A stretch of DNA of 64,000 nucleotides from Promerops cafer (lineage: Eukaryota > Chordata > Aves > Passeriformes > Nectariniidae): positions 299,075 to 363,074 of the forward strand of contig VZSE01002352.1 in the NCBI GenBank assembly GCA_013398275.1, written 5' to 3'. Positions 24,330 to 36,168 of the stretch are shown here, piece after piece. A program made the translations under genes and the position numbers. The notes below the pieces were generated by a model. That model saw only the letters and a list, made by a program, of their open reading frames with translations, searched no databases and had not been told where the DNA came from. Each line of letters begins with the position of its first letter. Positions within the stretch are counted from its first letter, which is position 1.

Positions 24330-27300
24330 TTAAGGACAAAGGATCTCAGAAATAAGACAAGAATGGAAAATTTCAGTCACTTATTTCCAACATGCGGCTC
24401 TCACAGTTATTAATTAAACTATTAAACTTTAGAAACCCCCATATGAAAGCTGTCTAGATTTCTCATGACACTTCTTCAAGAATCTTATTTTTCCTGATTA
24501 CTAGATCATTTGCTAGGTTTCAAGATGAACTGTGCCAGTTTATACACATTTGTTTCTATATCCCCACCATTCTTCCGTGTTTGAGATTTTTCCATCCCAT
24601 TCATCTGCTCAGTGTACTAAAAAAAGAGCAATCATATCCCTTCAGGCCTTCCTGCTACAAGCTGAACAGAACAAAAGCTTACCTTCATACTTTCAGAGAA
24701 AGGATGGTATAATTAATAGGAAAAGAGACGCACAGGGAAAAATCCCAGTTCTGCCTGGAAAAATGACAAAACTATTGTTTATTTATCCATCACAGCCGGA
24801 GCGGTGGGCCATGAAACACTTCTAGGTCATATAATCAAAGAGGGGCAAACCAGACTGAACGTTAAACACAGCCTAACATCTTAGCCTTATTATGAGGTTG
24901 TGTTTAGTCATTTCTAGGTGTATGAAAGAGGACTTTTCCGCTAAGTCAGAAGCTAAAATCTGTATGAACCACACAAGTTGAGGGGGCTGTGAATGCGTTG
25001 TGTACTTTTTCCCCAGGATGGAAGCAGGGTTATGACTTTACTTTCAAAAGAAGATAAGGGATGGGTACAAGTGGTTCTGTATGGAAAACATGGGTTGCCA
25101 ACAAGTGTGGGGTACACAACAACCATTGCAGTCTTAGGTTCTGCTGAAGCTTCAGCTACAGGCAATGTAAATGCACTGAGCTCATCACCAGTTCCAAATA
25201 TGTGCTTTACTTTCTGTCAGTTTTTATTTTAAAAGCACACAATTTTCAATACCTTATAGCTTTTGCTTTGCAAAAAAAAAAAAAAAAAAAAGAACAGCTG
25301 AAAAACATGTCTTACATCTGCCATAAACAGAGGGTGGCACGCTCCAAATAGTTGATGAATTATAGCATGCAAATATTCCATAAATAATAATGGCATCTTT
25401 CCAAATCTAGTTTTCTTTTCTTCCAGTTCCACTGGTCTTTATTGCAGTAATGGAGATTGTCACTAGGAACTGTAAATTCACTCAGGAGCTAAAGTGTGTC
25501 TGAGAGTTTTGCAGTATTGATTGGAGGGATGTTATGTGACAATCACTAGTATATCAACCCAAACAGCTATTACACCTTCCATGGGTCCCATGAAACCCAC
25601 CTGGAAGTTTATGGAGTTCTTATTTCCCACGATGGAAGAAATTGCATTTAGAAGAAACTCTCAAGGGGCTTCCAAAGTCAAGAAAATAGCACAAGTCAGG
25701 CAGTTAAAAAATAAAGCAGGATAAGGTGGCCATAAATAAAAAGCTGCTGGCAGACCTGGGTGCTCTGGTGCTCCACTGAGAGCTTCCCAGGGAGAGATAA
25801 TTTTGCAGGGCAGGTCAGAGTTGAAGGACGAAGACAAGGCGGGTTTCTCAGGCTGTCATCCCACAAGTGGGCACGTGTCATCTCGATTTAAAATTAACAT
25901 CATTTGGGGAGATTAACTTGTAAGTTACACAGTGCTCTATACGAATCAAAATATGTGAAGAAAATTAACACAAGGCCTTCAGTTCTCCTCAAGGGAAACA
26001 CTTTTTAGCATTGTTTCCAGTTGATTTAGCCTTTAAATGAGCAAGGTTATAATTGGTAATTAAGCTTGCTGCATTTTGGGCATACAAATGAAGACAAAAA
26101 GTGAAGTTGCAGCTTCTGAGGGGAAAATGAGAGTAAGCATATGGGAAGCAAATGAGGCTAATATGACACAATTCACAGATTCATTAATATCAGCATGCAA
26201 GTCAGGCAGGCTCCCTTGGATGTTAACACTTCACTTGCTGAACTTCAGCATTAGGTGTTCTGTAACAAGCCTAAAGACAGTAAAGAGTAAAACATAGTTA
26301 TGAGATGAGAAAGTGATGAAACACAAAATACACTCAAGCCTCACTCACGCTCTTAAATGTGAAGATATGCCAGAATAACACTACTGAGGTGTGGAAGAGG
26401 GTCTGGAGCTCTCCATAACTTAGAAATATATCAATCCGGTTTGTGTCTGTTAAAGCTATAAAGCAGCTTTGGACATCACTATTCATTGTATTTTGTACAA
26501 TTTTCAGTTTTCTGGATTTGGCCAAGTTTTCTACATTAGTGCATTGGTTGAATATCCAACTGATTTGCAGCAAGAAACGGGAAGTTTCCATACATCCAAG
26601 TGAGAGACCTTATGGAAAACTGAGGAGGACAGCAACTGAATGGACAACTACCCTTTGGGTCAAAACCCACTGAAATGACCAGGAATCCTTTAGTTGAATT
26701 AATGAAGTTTTATGTGAGTGAGCTGCATAACTACGTGGTGGCACCAAAGTTTGGGATACTCATGAGAGATGTCACTTCCCAATAGCAGACTATGATCTGC
26801 ACTTTCTTCCAGCTGTATCTAGTCCTTCCAACCATGTTCTAATTGTTTTGGTTGCTTCTGCCTCTATTCAGCCAGGCAGTTCCCTCCAGATTTTGGCATT
26901 AATGTCTCTTGGGTGCTTTTCCCAATGTGAGCAGTCAGAAACAGCTGCATTCAGGATCATGCTATGTGCAAAACCTGCTGCAATTCAAAAGAGAAACATG
27001 CTACCTTGGTATCTCCTACACTCAGCAATAATTTAATTCTACTTATGAAAGACATTTCTAAATGCTTAAGATCCAGAAAACCTCTAGGTCAACAATCTTT
27101 CTCTGCTAGGATTTTTATAGCATTTTTGTAGGTACAAAAATGTGCCTTTGATAAATATATCAGGAAGGATAGAGAATGAGTGAACAAGGTTTTTTAAAAA
27201 AAACACTAACCAAAATATTAAAAGCTGGCAGAGAATTTGGCAGACTTGTGGAGTGTTAGTTCTAAATCCTGTATGTCTTCTGAATATAAACAGGATCTTA

Positions 27301-28562
27301 GCAAGCCTGCACTGAAAAGCAAGAGAAGTTTCATTCAGACTTTGCTCAAGACTTCATCAAGACAGTTGTTACCTTTTCCTTCAAAAAATGAGTAGCGGTT
27401 TTATTTAACACACCTGTTCACTTTGCCAAGAAACATCCTAAGGAATAAATTTCTAACAGCTTCTCATAGTGAGACCATTCCTTATGGCCAGAATACATCA
27501 CTCCACTTTTTTCATTCCCAATGAAGCTGTGCTTTAAGGGTTTTTGATGTGTGGGCAGATGGGAGAGAGAAAGAGTAGCAAAGAGAGATGGCAGGTAGAG
27601 TGAGGGAGTCAGAGGAAGAAATAACGACAATATCTCCCCTCTGCACACATTTGTGTCTGCTTTTTGCAGCCAGTGTCCTTGGCTGGCAGAAAATTGACTT
27701 TCAATTAGTAGGCGTTGCATCACTGTGATGTAAGAGGAGGCCTTGTGGGCTGGAGATAAAGTCAAAAGTTAATAACTGCATTGCCAAAAGATATGTCTAG
27801 TCATTTAATGTTTCAAATTACATTGCAGTTTGGGAGGTCACACACTGTTTTGCTGAAATAGAGCCAGAGCTGCACGCTGGTTGCTGCACAGCCTGCTCAA
27901 GTAGGTCAGCACTGCCGTGCGGCCGCTGTGGCGCCTGTCCTCTCGCTGCTCTGCTCCTGTTTACTGAAACATCACTCTGTACCTGATATATACTGACAGG
28001 TGGAAATCACCTGCAGTTCCAGCCACTGCTAAGTCTTCTGAAAATCATGGCAGCCCATCATTTGCAAACTTGTACTCTTTTCTCAATGTTATGACAAGTA
28101 TCATAGTAAAAGGGGGAATTGCTAAGCTTTTGTTTCACCCATCCAAAACAACATTTTAAGTTGCTGCACAGAAGAAGGAAGAATCATTCAAACTACATGG
28201 AAAACTAGCAAAGATTTGGGATGATGATAAATACCTTTATGTAAGTCACTGATTCCAAGATGCAAAGTCTGAAATGCATGAAAATATAAAAATTGGTCAG
28301 CTGACAATTGTGTGGTGAAGTGAATGAATGCACAGGCCTTATTTACCTGGTCTTTAATGTCACAAGTTTCCTATTCGTGATATCAGGTATTTTGTAAATA
28401 TGCTACTGCAAGTATTTTGCTATTTAGGGAACTCTTTAGGCTACTTGTGTACACGAATAGGCTGCCCTGGCTTGAAAACTAAAGCAACAGAGGGTGATGA
28501 GGATGTCTAGGCTGAAGAGAATTGAACAAATTATTACTGCAGGCATTCCCTTACATAGACAC

Positions 28563-28622
<60 letters not shown>

Positions 28623-29945
28623 TTTTTAATTAAGTCTCTATCCATTTTAACATGTTCTATATAATTTTAACAAATTTCTAGACATCATCCGAGATAAAGA
28701 TATTTTGGGGAACGAGGATTTTTTTTTCCCCAGGAATTATGAAGCAGACAAAAAAATTAATATAGTAGATGCTGAGAGAATAAACACTACTAGGATAATA
28801 GCTGATGTCTACACTGAATAATAAAATTTACATACTTTTATTTCCCCTAATATTACTATATAGCTATCAGAATAATATCAAACTAATATTGATAATCAAT
28901 AGAATTGGATCATTATTTCTTCATTATCCTGGACTCTGTGCAAGCATTGCTATTAAGGGATATAAACATTGCTGAATTAAAATGGTACATGACACACTCA
29001 CTCATTCTGCTGACATGGCCTTTAGCAGAGGGGAATGAAAAACGCCCTTCCCTAACCTCTGCTAATAGGTTTTAGCTCTTTTCTCAAATTTTAGGCTTAT
29101 TTGGGAGTGAGACAAAAGTCCCAATATTTTTTTGCAAATTTAATGAACGTGGACATGTAGATTGAAGAGATCTTGACATAGCATCTACACAGGAAAAGAG
29201 CACAGTGTGAGGTTATAAAATATTTAATGAGTACTAAAAATATGTGAAGAGAAAGATGTTTTTAATGTCTCAGCTCAAAGACAATCTCCCATAACTTTAT
29301 TTCTTCCAACACACCAGAGTTTACTCACAAGGTACAAATCTGTAGGAAATTTCATTAGTACCAATGCTCACAAGATCCTGTGCCAATTCCATTTTCTGGG
29401 TATTTCCATATGAATGAAGTTCAGCGTGTGGCTTGGCAGTAAAGATGGTAGTTAGCAATCCATCTTTGGTCCAGCTGTAGAAGCAAATACCTTAACAGAA
29501 TTCATAAAAATATATTCATTTTTAAAAAGCAGAATGCTATTATATGAATTAAGGTATTTTAGGGTTAAAAAAGAAACAGACATAATGCTCATTAAATAGA
29601 ACCAGCAGGCATCTGATTTGAAATGGGATTAGTTCCCCAATCCTGCTGTGCCGTTTTCATGTACATGGATGGATTAACAAAACAGGTTGGGTTTGAGTTT
29701 TTTTTCTTTTCTCCTTATTTCGGATCAGGACCATAAGCCACCACTTTTTCCTAACTTTGCAGACTAAAACCTTTAATGACTCCATCAATGGAAACTAGGC
29801 CACTGTCAATAGTGAGCCTAACACTAACTGGCACTCTTTGGAGATTAAGGCTCGGCCGGCACATAGAGTGACATGACATTTTAATTTTAATTAAGTGAAA
29901 GGACACAACTGAACACAGCCTTTGCTTCTCATTAAGTTTATTAGA
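24330..29945. other. Intergenic, no gene seen
   Basis: AT-rich DNA holding a 20-base poly-A run at 25272-25291 and the hexamer repeat at 28.56 kb. No coding exon or named transposon recognised. A small GC-rich stretch near 27.90-27.96 kb is too short to call a CpG island. Confidence 0.55.
28562..28621. repeat. (GTATAT)n hexamer repeat
   Basis: About ten near-perfect copies of a 6-bp unit. It generates a spurious Tyr-Ile repeat frame on the minus strand. Confidence 0.97.
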
Positions 29946-31820
29946 GACAACATGTGTGTTGGGCAGCTGCATGGAGCACCACCTGCATTTTCCAGAGGCT
30001 GATCAATGGAATCACAGTAGTCAGGAACCTGGTATGTCCAGGGATACGGTCAGGAAACCCAACAACCAATGGGTTGTTGAGTCTGGTGAGGGATGTGAAG
30101 GGCAGTAAGAGCTTCTACAGGAAAAATGTGAGCTCACTACTTAACAGGGCAAGGGATCTGGTGACACGGGACATGGAAAAGGCCATGGTAAGGAATGCCT
30201 TTGACTACCAGTAAAAACCAGCCTGCAGAAATCACAGGCTCATGAGACCTGGGACCTAGTGGAAAAGTCTGGAGCAATGAGGGCTTAACCCTCACTGCGG
30301 GAGAATCAGCTAGGCAGTATATAAACAACCTGGACATACCCAAAGCCCTGACACCTGATGGGACCCACCCATGACTGCTGATGGAGCTGGACAATGTCAC
30401 CGTGAGGCCACTCTCCATCACATTTGGAAGGCTATGGCAATCAGGAAGGGTTTCTGAGGACTGGAACAAAGCAAAGATCACCCCTATCTTCAAGAAGGAT
30501 TATAAGGTGAATGAAGGAGAGCTACAGGCTGGTCAGCCTCACCTTGATATCTGGGCAGAGGATGAGACCTATAATCCTGGAAATCATTTCCAAACACGTG
30601 AAGGACAAGAAGGTGACTAGGACCAGCAAGGATTTATGAAAGGAAAATCATGCCTCATGGCCTGAAAGCCTTCTTCCATAAATAACTAGGTGAGAGGATG
30701 AAGTACAAGCAGTGGTGCTCTTTATCTTGACTTTAACAAGGCTTTCAACACTGTCTCTGATAATATCCTTGTAGAGAAACTGGTGGTGTATGGACTAGGT
30801 AAAAGTACATGAGGTGGACTGAAAACTGATTGAACTGGGCTCAGAAAGTTGTGATCAGCAGCTGTTAGTTCAGTTGTAAACCAATCCCTAAAGGTGCAGC
30901 CCAGGGGCTGATGCAGAGCCAAGACTGTTTAACACCTTCAACAGCCACCTGGAGGATGGGACAGTGTGTCTTCAGCCAGTCTGCTATGGGCACAAAACTG
31001 GGAGGGGTGTGCTGCCCTTCAGATGGTCCATGAGAGGCTGGAGAAATGAGCTGGTGTTCAAAGTTTGACACAGAAGAGCAAAGTCCTGAACCCCAGGAGG
31101 AATAACCCCGTGCACCAGGACAAGCTGGAACCATCTGGCTGGAAAACAGCTTTGTAGAAAAGGAGCTGAGGTCCCTGGTGGGCAAGTGGGACAAAATCCA
31201 GCAAAGTGCCCTTGCTGTACAGATGGCCAACAGCCTCCTGAGCAGAGTGTTGCCAGCAGGTCATGGAAGGCAATCCTTCCCCTGTCCTCAGCCCTGGTGA
31301 GAATATCAACACCCCGGAGGGCTGGGTCAAGCACTGGGCTCTCCACTGCAAAGAGGTGTAGTGCCACTGCAGACAGCCTGCGAGTGCCTCAGGGATTGAA
31401 GGCATTTGTCCTACAGGGAGACACAGAGAGCTGAGAGCGTCCAGCCTGGAGCAGAGAAGGCTCAAAGGGATCTCTTCAGTGTGTAAAAAAAAGAGCTCAT
31501 GATGGGACTGAAGAGGAGGGAGCCAGGCTGCTCCTAGTGGTATCCAGCAACAAGACAAGAGGCAATGGGTACTAAGTGAAATAAGGGAAATTTCACTGAA
31601 ACATAAGGAAAACCTTTTTACTGTGAGGGTGGTTGGAAACTGGCTCAGGGTGCCCAGAGATCAAGCAGTCTGCAGCCTTGAAGGTATTGAAAATCCAGGC
31701 AGGCACAGCCCTGAGCAACCTGCTCTGGCTGACCCGCCTTGAGCAGGGGCTGGACCAGGCAAGCTCCTGAGGTACCTTCCTGCCTCAGCCAGCCCCAGCT
31801 GAGTGTGTGATTACAAATAT
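29946..31820 (+). mobile_element. CR1 LINE, long 5'-truncated copy with RT remnants
   Basis: This is the longest CR1 copy in the window, about 1.9 kb. In order on the + strand it shows decayed reverse-transcriptase-region motifs of CR1 ORF2: SARQYINNLDIPKALTPDGT (30306-30365), VRPLSITFGRLWQSGRVSED, NKAKITPIFKK (30470 region), an LDF.KAF.T stretch near 30725-30750, and later the finger of the C-terminal domain near 31440. The 3' UTR follows with CTTTTTACTGTGAGGGTGG at 31613-31631. Stops and frameshifts interrupt the frame throughout, so it is dead. The terminal ATTCTATG tail is not obvious. Its last ~320 bp lie inside the duplicated block beginning at 31499. Confidence 0.92.
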
Positions 31821-33309
31821 TGCAGTGTGTCATGCCCAGGTGATTCTAAAATTGACAGCCTACGTTCTGCTTCATTTTTCATTCTCTCCAATGTTTAGGC
31901 ATCTCGGCTGGATTAGTAATGGTCTCTTTTAACACCCTGGTATGGCACTAACACTTCCACCTGCTGATGTAGGCAGTTTCTGGATGTACAGTGGGTGCAA
32001 ATACACCCAAACACACCCACCAGAGCTCGAAGGAAGGGCTAAGCCAATAACCTGCACACAGGGACGGCAACATCCATGCTACAGTGAAACTGTCTCCACA
32101 TAAACACCCAGGAAAAGCATTTGCAACAGGGAAACTTGGTGGCCAGAGTATTATGGTGGGTTCACCATCCACAAAAGTGCAAATTCATATTGCTGCTTGC
32201 TTCTGCAAGTACACCCCCTCTGATGCCCTATCGACTCTTTTCGTTGAAGCAGTAACTTCTAAACGTGTGTGTGCATAAACACATAAACAGTGACAGCAAC
32301 AAGAGGCATAGCTAGCAGCAGTGTCACTGCTTAAATGAGTTTCCAAAGGGGATGATTGTGTTGCAGCAGTAACTGGAGGTGGTGAAAAATTCAGGTTGTA
32401 GTGAGGTTGTAGTGAAAAATTCACGCACTTCAAGCAGGTATGTGTTTCTTGAGGCAAGCCTTACCATCACAGAGGAATCCAACCACTTGGAGGATTACTA
32501 TCACCAAACTACAGAGGATAGAGAAGAAATAATTCAAACAACATAATTGAAAGAAAAGGTGGTACTCATTTTGGACAACTTTCACTAAAGGATTTTAGTT
32601 TGTCATATAATTTTACACAGGCATCTGATTTTTCCTTTTTTTTAATCTATTGAAATTTTACTCTGGGAAATGAATAGGGGAAGGAACCATGTAATGGATC
32701 AGCCCCTTCTGACAACCTGCTAAAGAACAGTTTAGGATTTAAAAGAAATTGTGAGGACAGTAGTATGAGGATGCTGTTTTCCTTGCATTTGCTGCTACAG
32801 AAGACTGTAGTATGAGGACAGCACACTCAGTATTCCAACAGCACAACTGATGCTGCCAGTTCTCCAGGAAAGTATAGAGCATTTGCCAAGATACTGAAAC
32901 ACCAACATGCTTCAGAAGCCACTCCTTAATCTGTATATTAGATAGTGATACACATCTCTCTGCTCTCTCACACAGGTAACTACCTTATTGTGTCCTTTTC
33001 ATGTTGATATTTCAACATGTGGAAAGCCATTAAAGACCACAGACTTTTCATAATGCTGTATTGATGTTATTACAACATATTATTACAAAGATTCTCCTTA
33101 TCAAAAATCAGGGCTTTCTGTGCTACTCAGTGACTGTCAAATTTAAGGAGCCAGTGGCACTTTGGCTCTTCCCAAAATTTCTCATGTAATATTATTTACC
33201 AATTAGCCAAAACTTTCACAAAACTTTTACTCAAGCAAAATGAGACCAGCAGACTACCTTAGATGATTTTCAGAAGACCACAGTTTGGTGGCTGCAAGGC
33301 TTGTTAAGA
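31499..33309. repeat. 1811-bp block, copy 1 (apparent tandem duplication)
   Basis: This block is repeated at 33311-35121 with a constant offset of 1812. It starts inside the CR1 3' region and runs through about 1.5 kb of unique-looking DNA with no recognised gene. I noticed one substitution between copies (C at 31793, A at 33605). Copy 1 stops exactly at the single N (33310). The small frames inside both copies are identical apart from that site and are not genes. Confidence 0.97.
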
Positions 33310-33310
33310 N
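33310..33310. other. Single-N contig join
   Basis: One N separates the two copies of the block. Copy 1 ends and copy 2 begins directly at it, as expected when two overlapping contig ends are abutted and not merged. Confidence 0.9.
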
Positions 33311-35121
33311 ATGATGGGACTGAAGAGGAGGGAGCCAGGCTGCTCCTAGTGGTATCCAGCAACAAGACAAGAGGCAATGGGTACTAAGTGAAATAAGGGA
33401 AATTTCACTGAAACATAAGGAAAACCTTTTTACTGTGAGGGTGGTTGGAAACTGGCTCAGGGTGCCCAGAGATCAAGCAGTCTGCAGCCTTGAAGGTATT
33501 GAAAATCCAGGCAGGCACAGCCCTGAGCAACCTGCTCTGGCTGACCCGCCTTGAGCAGGGGCTGGACCAGGCAAGCTCCTGAGGTACCTTCCTGCCTCAG
33601 CCAGACCCAGCTGAGTGTGTGATTACAAATATTGCAGTGTGTCATGCCCAGGTGATTCTAAAATTGACAGCCTACGTTCTGCTTCATTTTTCATTCTCTC
33701 CAATGTTTAGGCATCTCGGCTGGATTAGTAATGGTCTCTTTTAACACCCTGGTATGGCACTAACACTTCCACCTGCTGATGTAGGCAGTTTCTGGATGTA
33801 CAGTGGGTGCAAATACACCCAAACACACCCACCAGAGCTCGAAGGAAGGGCTAAGCCAATAACCTGCACACAGGGACGGCAACATCCATGCTACAGTGAA
33901 ACTGTCTCCACATAAACACCCAGGAAAAGCATTTGCAACAGGGAAACTTGGTGGCCAGAGTATTATGGTGGGTTCACCATCCACAAAAGTGCAAATTCAT
34001 ATTGCTGCTTGCTTCTGCAAGTACACCCCCTCTGATGCCCTATCGACTCTTTTCGTTGAAGCAGTAACTTCTAAACGTGTGTGTGCATAAACACATAAAC
34101 AGTGACAGCAACAAGAGGCATAGCTAGCAGCAGTGTCACTGCTTAAATGAGTTTCCAAAGGGGATGATTGTGTTGCAGCAGTAACTGGAGGTGGTGAAAA
34201 ATTCAGGTTGTAGTGAGGTTGTAGTGAAAAATTCACGCACTTCAAGCAGGTATGTGTTTCTTGAGGCAAGCCTTACCATCACAGAGGAATCCAACCACTT
34301 GGAGGATTACTATCACCAAACTACAGAGGATAGAGAAGAAATAATTCAAACAACATAATTGAAAGAAAAGGTGGTACTCATTTTGGACAACTTTCACTAA
34401 AGGATTTTAGTTTGTCATATAATTTTACACAGGCATCTGATTTTTCCTTTTTTTTAATCTATTGAAATTTTACTCTGGGAAATGAATAGGGGAAGGAACC
34501 ATGTAATGGATCAGCCCCTTCTGACAACCTGCTAAAGAACAGTTTAGGATTTAAAAGAAATTGTGAGGACAGTAGTATGAGGATGCTGTTTTCCTTGCAT
34601 TTGCTGCTACAGAAGACTGTAGTATGAGGACAGCACACTCAGTATTCCAACAGCACAACTGATGCTGCCAGTTCTCCAGGAAAGTATAGAGCATTTGCCA
34701 AGATACTGAAACACCAACATGCTTCAGAAGCCACTCCTTAATCTGTATATTAGATAGTGATACACATCTCTCTGCTCTCTCACACAGGTAACTACCTTAT
34801 TGTGTCCTTTTCATGTTGATATTTCAACATGTGGAAAGCCATTAAAGACCACAGACTTTTCATAATGCTGTATTGATGTTATTACAACATATTATTACAA
34901 AGATTCTCCTTATCAAAAATCAGGGCTTTCTGTGCTACTCAGTGACTGTCAAATTTAAGGAGCCAGTGGCACTTTGGCTCTTCCCAAAATTTCTCATGTA
35001 ATATTATTTACCAATTAGCCAAAACTTTCACAAAACTTTTACTCAAGCAAAATGAGACCAGCAGACTACCTTAGATGATTTTCAGAAGACCACAGTTTGG
35101 TGGCTGCAAGGCTTGTTAAGA
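33311..35121. repeat. 1811-bp block, copy 2 (apparent tandem duplication)
   Basis: Second copy of 31499-33309. The first ~320 bp are again the CR1 3' region, here lacking the upstream RT part. The sequence continues without break into 35122 onward, while copy 1 is continuous with the DNA to its left. That is the pattern of two overlapping contigs. Confidence 0.97.
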
Positions 35122-35754
35122 ACTGCATTAGTATTTGTAATAAAAAGAAGACTAGAATTTGTAGGTTGCAAAAAGAGGAGTAAAGCTGGTGAAGAGAATG
35201 GAGGGTACAGAGCACAATGACTGCATTTTACACATTCAGCTCTGGGCAGCGATGCAGAAATAAGTCTTGGGTGAGACAACAGCAGGAACTAATTCCTTTG
35301 AAGTTTGCAAGGAACTTCCAGCAAAGGAGGAGGTACTTTGTAAAAAGGCCAGAGGTGCTGGTGTGAGAAACAACTAAGGAGACAGTGAAGACAAGTGTTA
35401 CTGACAGAGAGCTGTGCTCAATGCGACAATAACGCTGAGTCACTGCAGAGTCAATCGTTCAGAAACTTTGAAGAGGACAATGAATTTGCCTTTCATGCTG
35501 ATGAAGCAGAAAGCCAGAAGAGAGACACAGACATAATGTCAGCAAGGAAGGTAATCCTCAGAGTGCAATTCTGAATGAGCTTTCGGAGAACGCAGTGCAA
35601 GTCGCAGGAGACGCACAGAGAAGTTGGTAATAGCTGAGGTGTGAACTGACAGGGACACTGGGACACTCAACAAGGCTGAATCTCTTAACTGACATGTAGG
35701 AAGAAACAAGATACTATATGCACATTGCTCATGTATAGCTCCACAGAGACTGCC
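35122..35754. other. Intergenic, no gene seen
   Basis: Nothing recognisable between the duplicated block and the LTR. Confidence 0.55.
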
Positions 35755-36168
35755 CCAGAACAGAAGCTAGACAGTGTTAAAGGAATAAAGTAGGTATTTA
35801 TTAAAAGGCCTTCCAAGGATACACCCTGGGCAGTACAAGAGCCTGGCCATGGCTCCACCCAAGATGAATGGCATGTTATGAGTTTTCACACTTTTGTAAG
35901 TTTTGGTCCATTTACATATTGGGGTGAATTGTTCAATTACAGCTTCAGGTTATGAAGTCCCATCCTCCCAGACTGCTCTCCTCAATTCACTGTTTATATT
36001 TTTGGACCCAAAGCTGCAACAATGTCCTTGGTTCTCAGGCTGGAAAAGGATTGTTTTGTCTAACTAAACTCTGAGGGGAACTTACTAAAATTTTATATGA
36101 AATTCAGAGTTATATACTAATGCAGTACAGAATCTGGAAAATATGAAAGCTAAAACTTAAGGCATCAT
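35755..36168 (-). mobile_element. Solo LTR, copy B of a pair
   Basis: Homologue of 17335-17750 in the same orientation. Shared landmarks include AAGGCCTTCCAAGGATACACC (35807-35827) and CAGTACAGAATCTGGAAAATATG near the right end. On the minus strand it starts TGATGCCTTAA and has the polyadenylation signal near its 3' end. Compared with copy A it has short indels, for example a deletion in the middle near 35870 and an insertion near 35905. No internal retroviral sequence lies on either side. Confidence 0.75.

Noticed and set aside
28436..28645. Tyr-Ile repeat protein on the minus strand
   Set aside because: It is a translation of the GTATAT hexamer array.
31645..34269. Repeated frames of 62, 74, 64 and 90 codons as a small duplicated gene family
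   Set aside because: They repeat only because the whole 1811-bp block is duplicated, and the first overlaps CR1. No domain seen.
17335..36168. A full-length provirus bounded by the two related LTRs
   Set aside because: The interval is 18 kb of non-retroviral DNA with CR1 copies and the LTRs are well diverged; two solo LTRs fit better.
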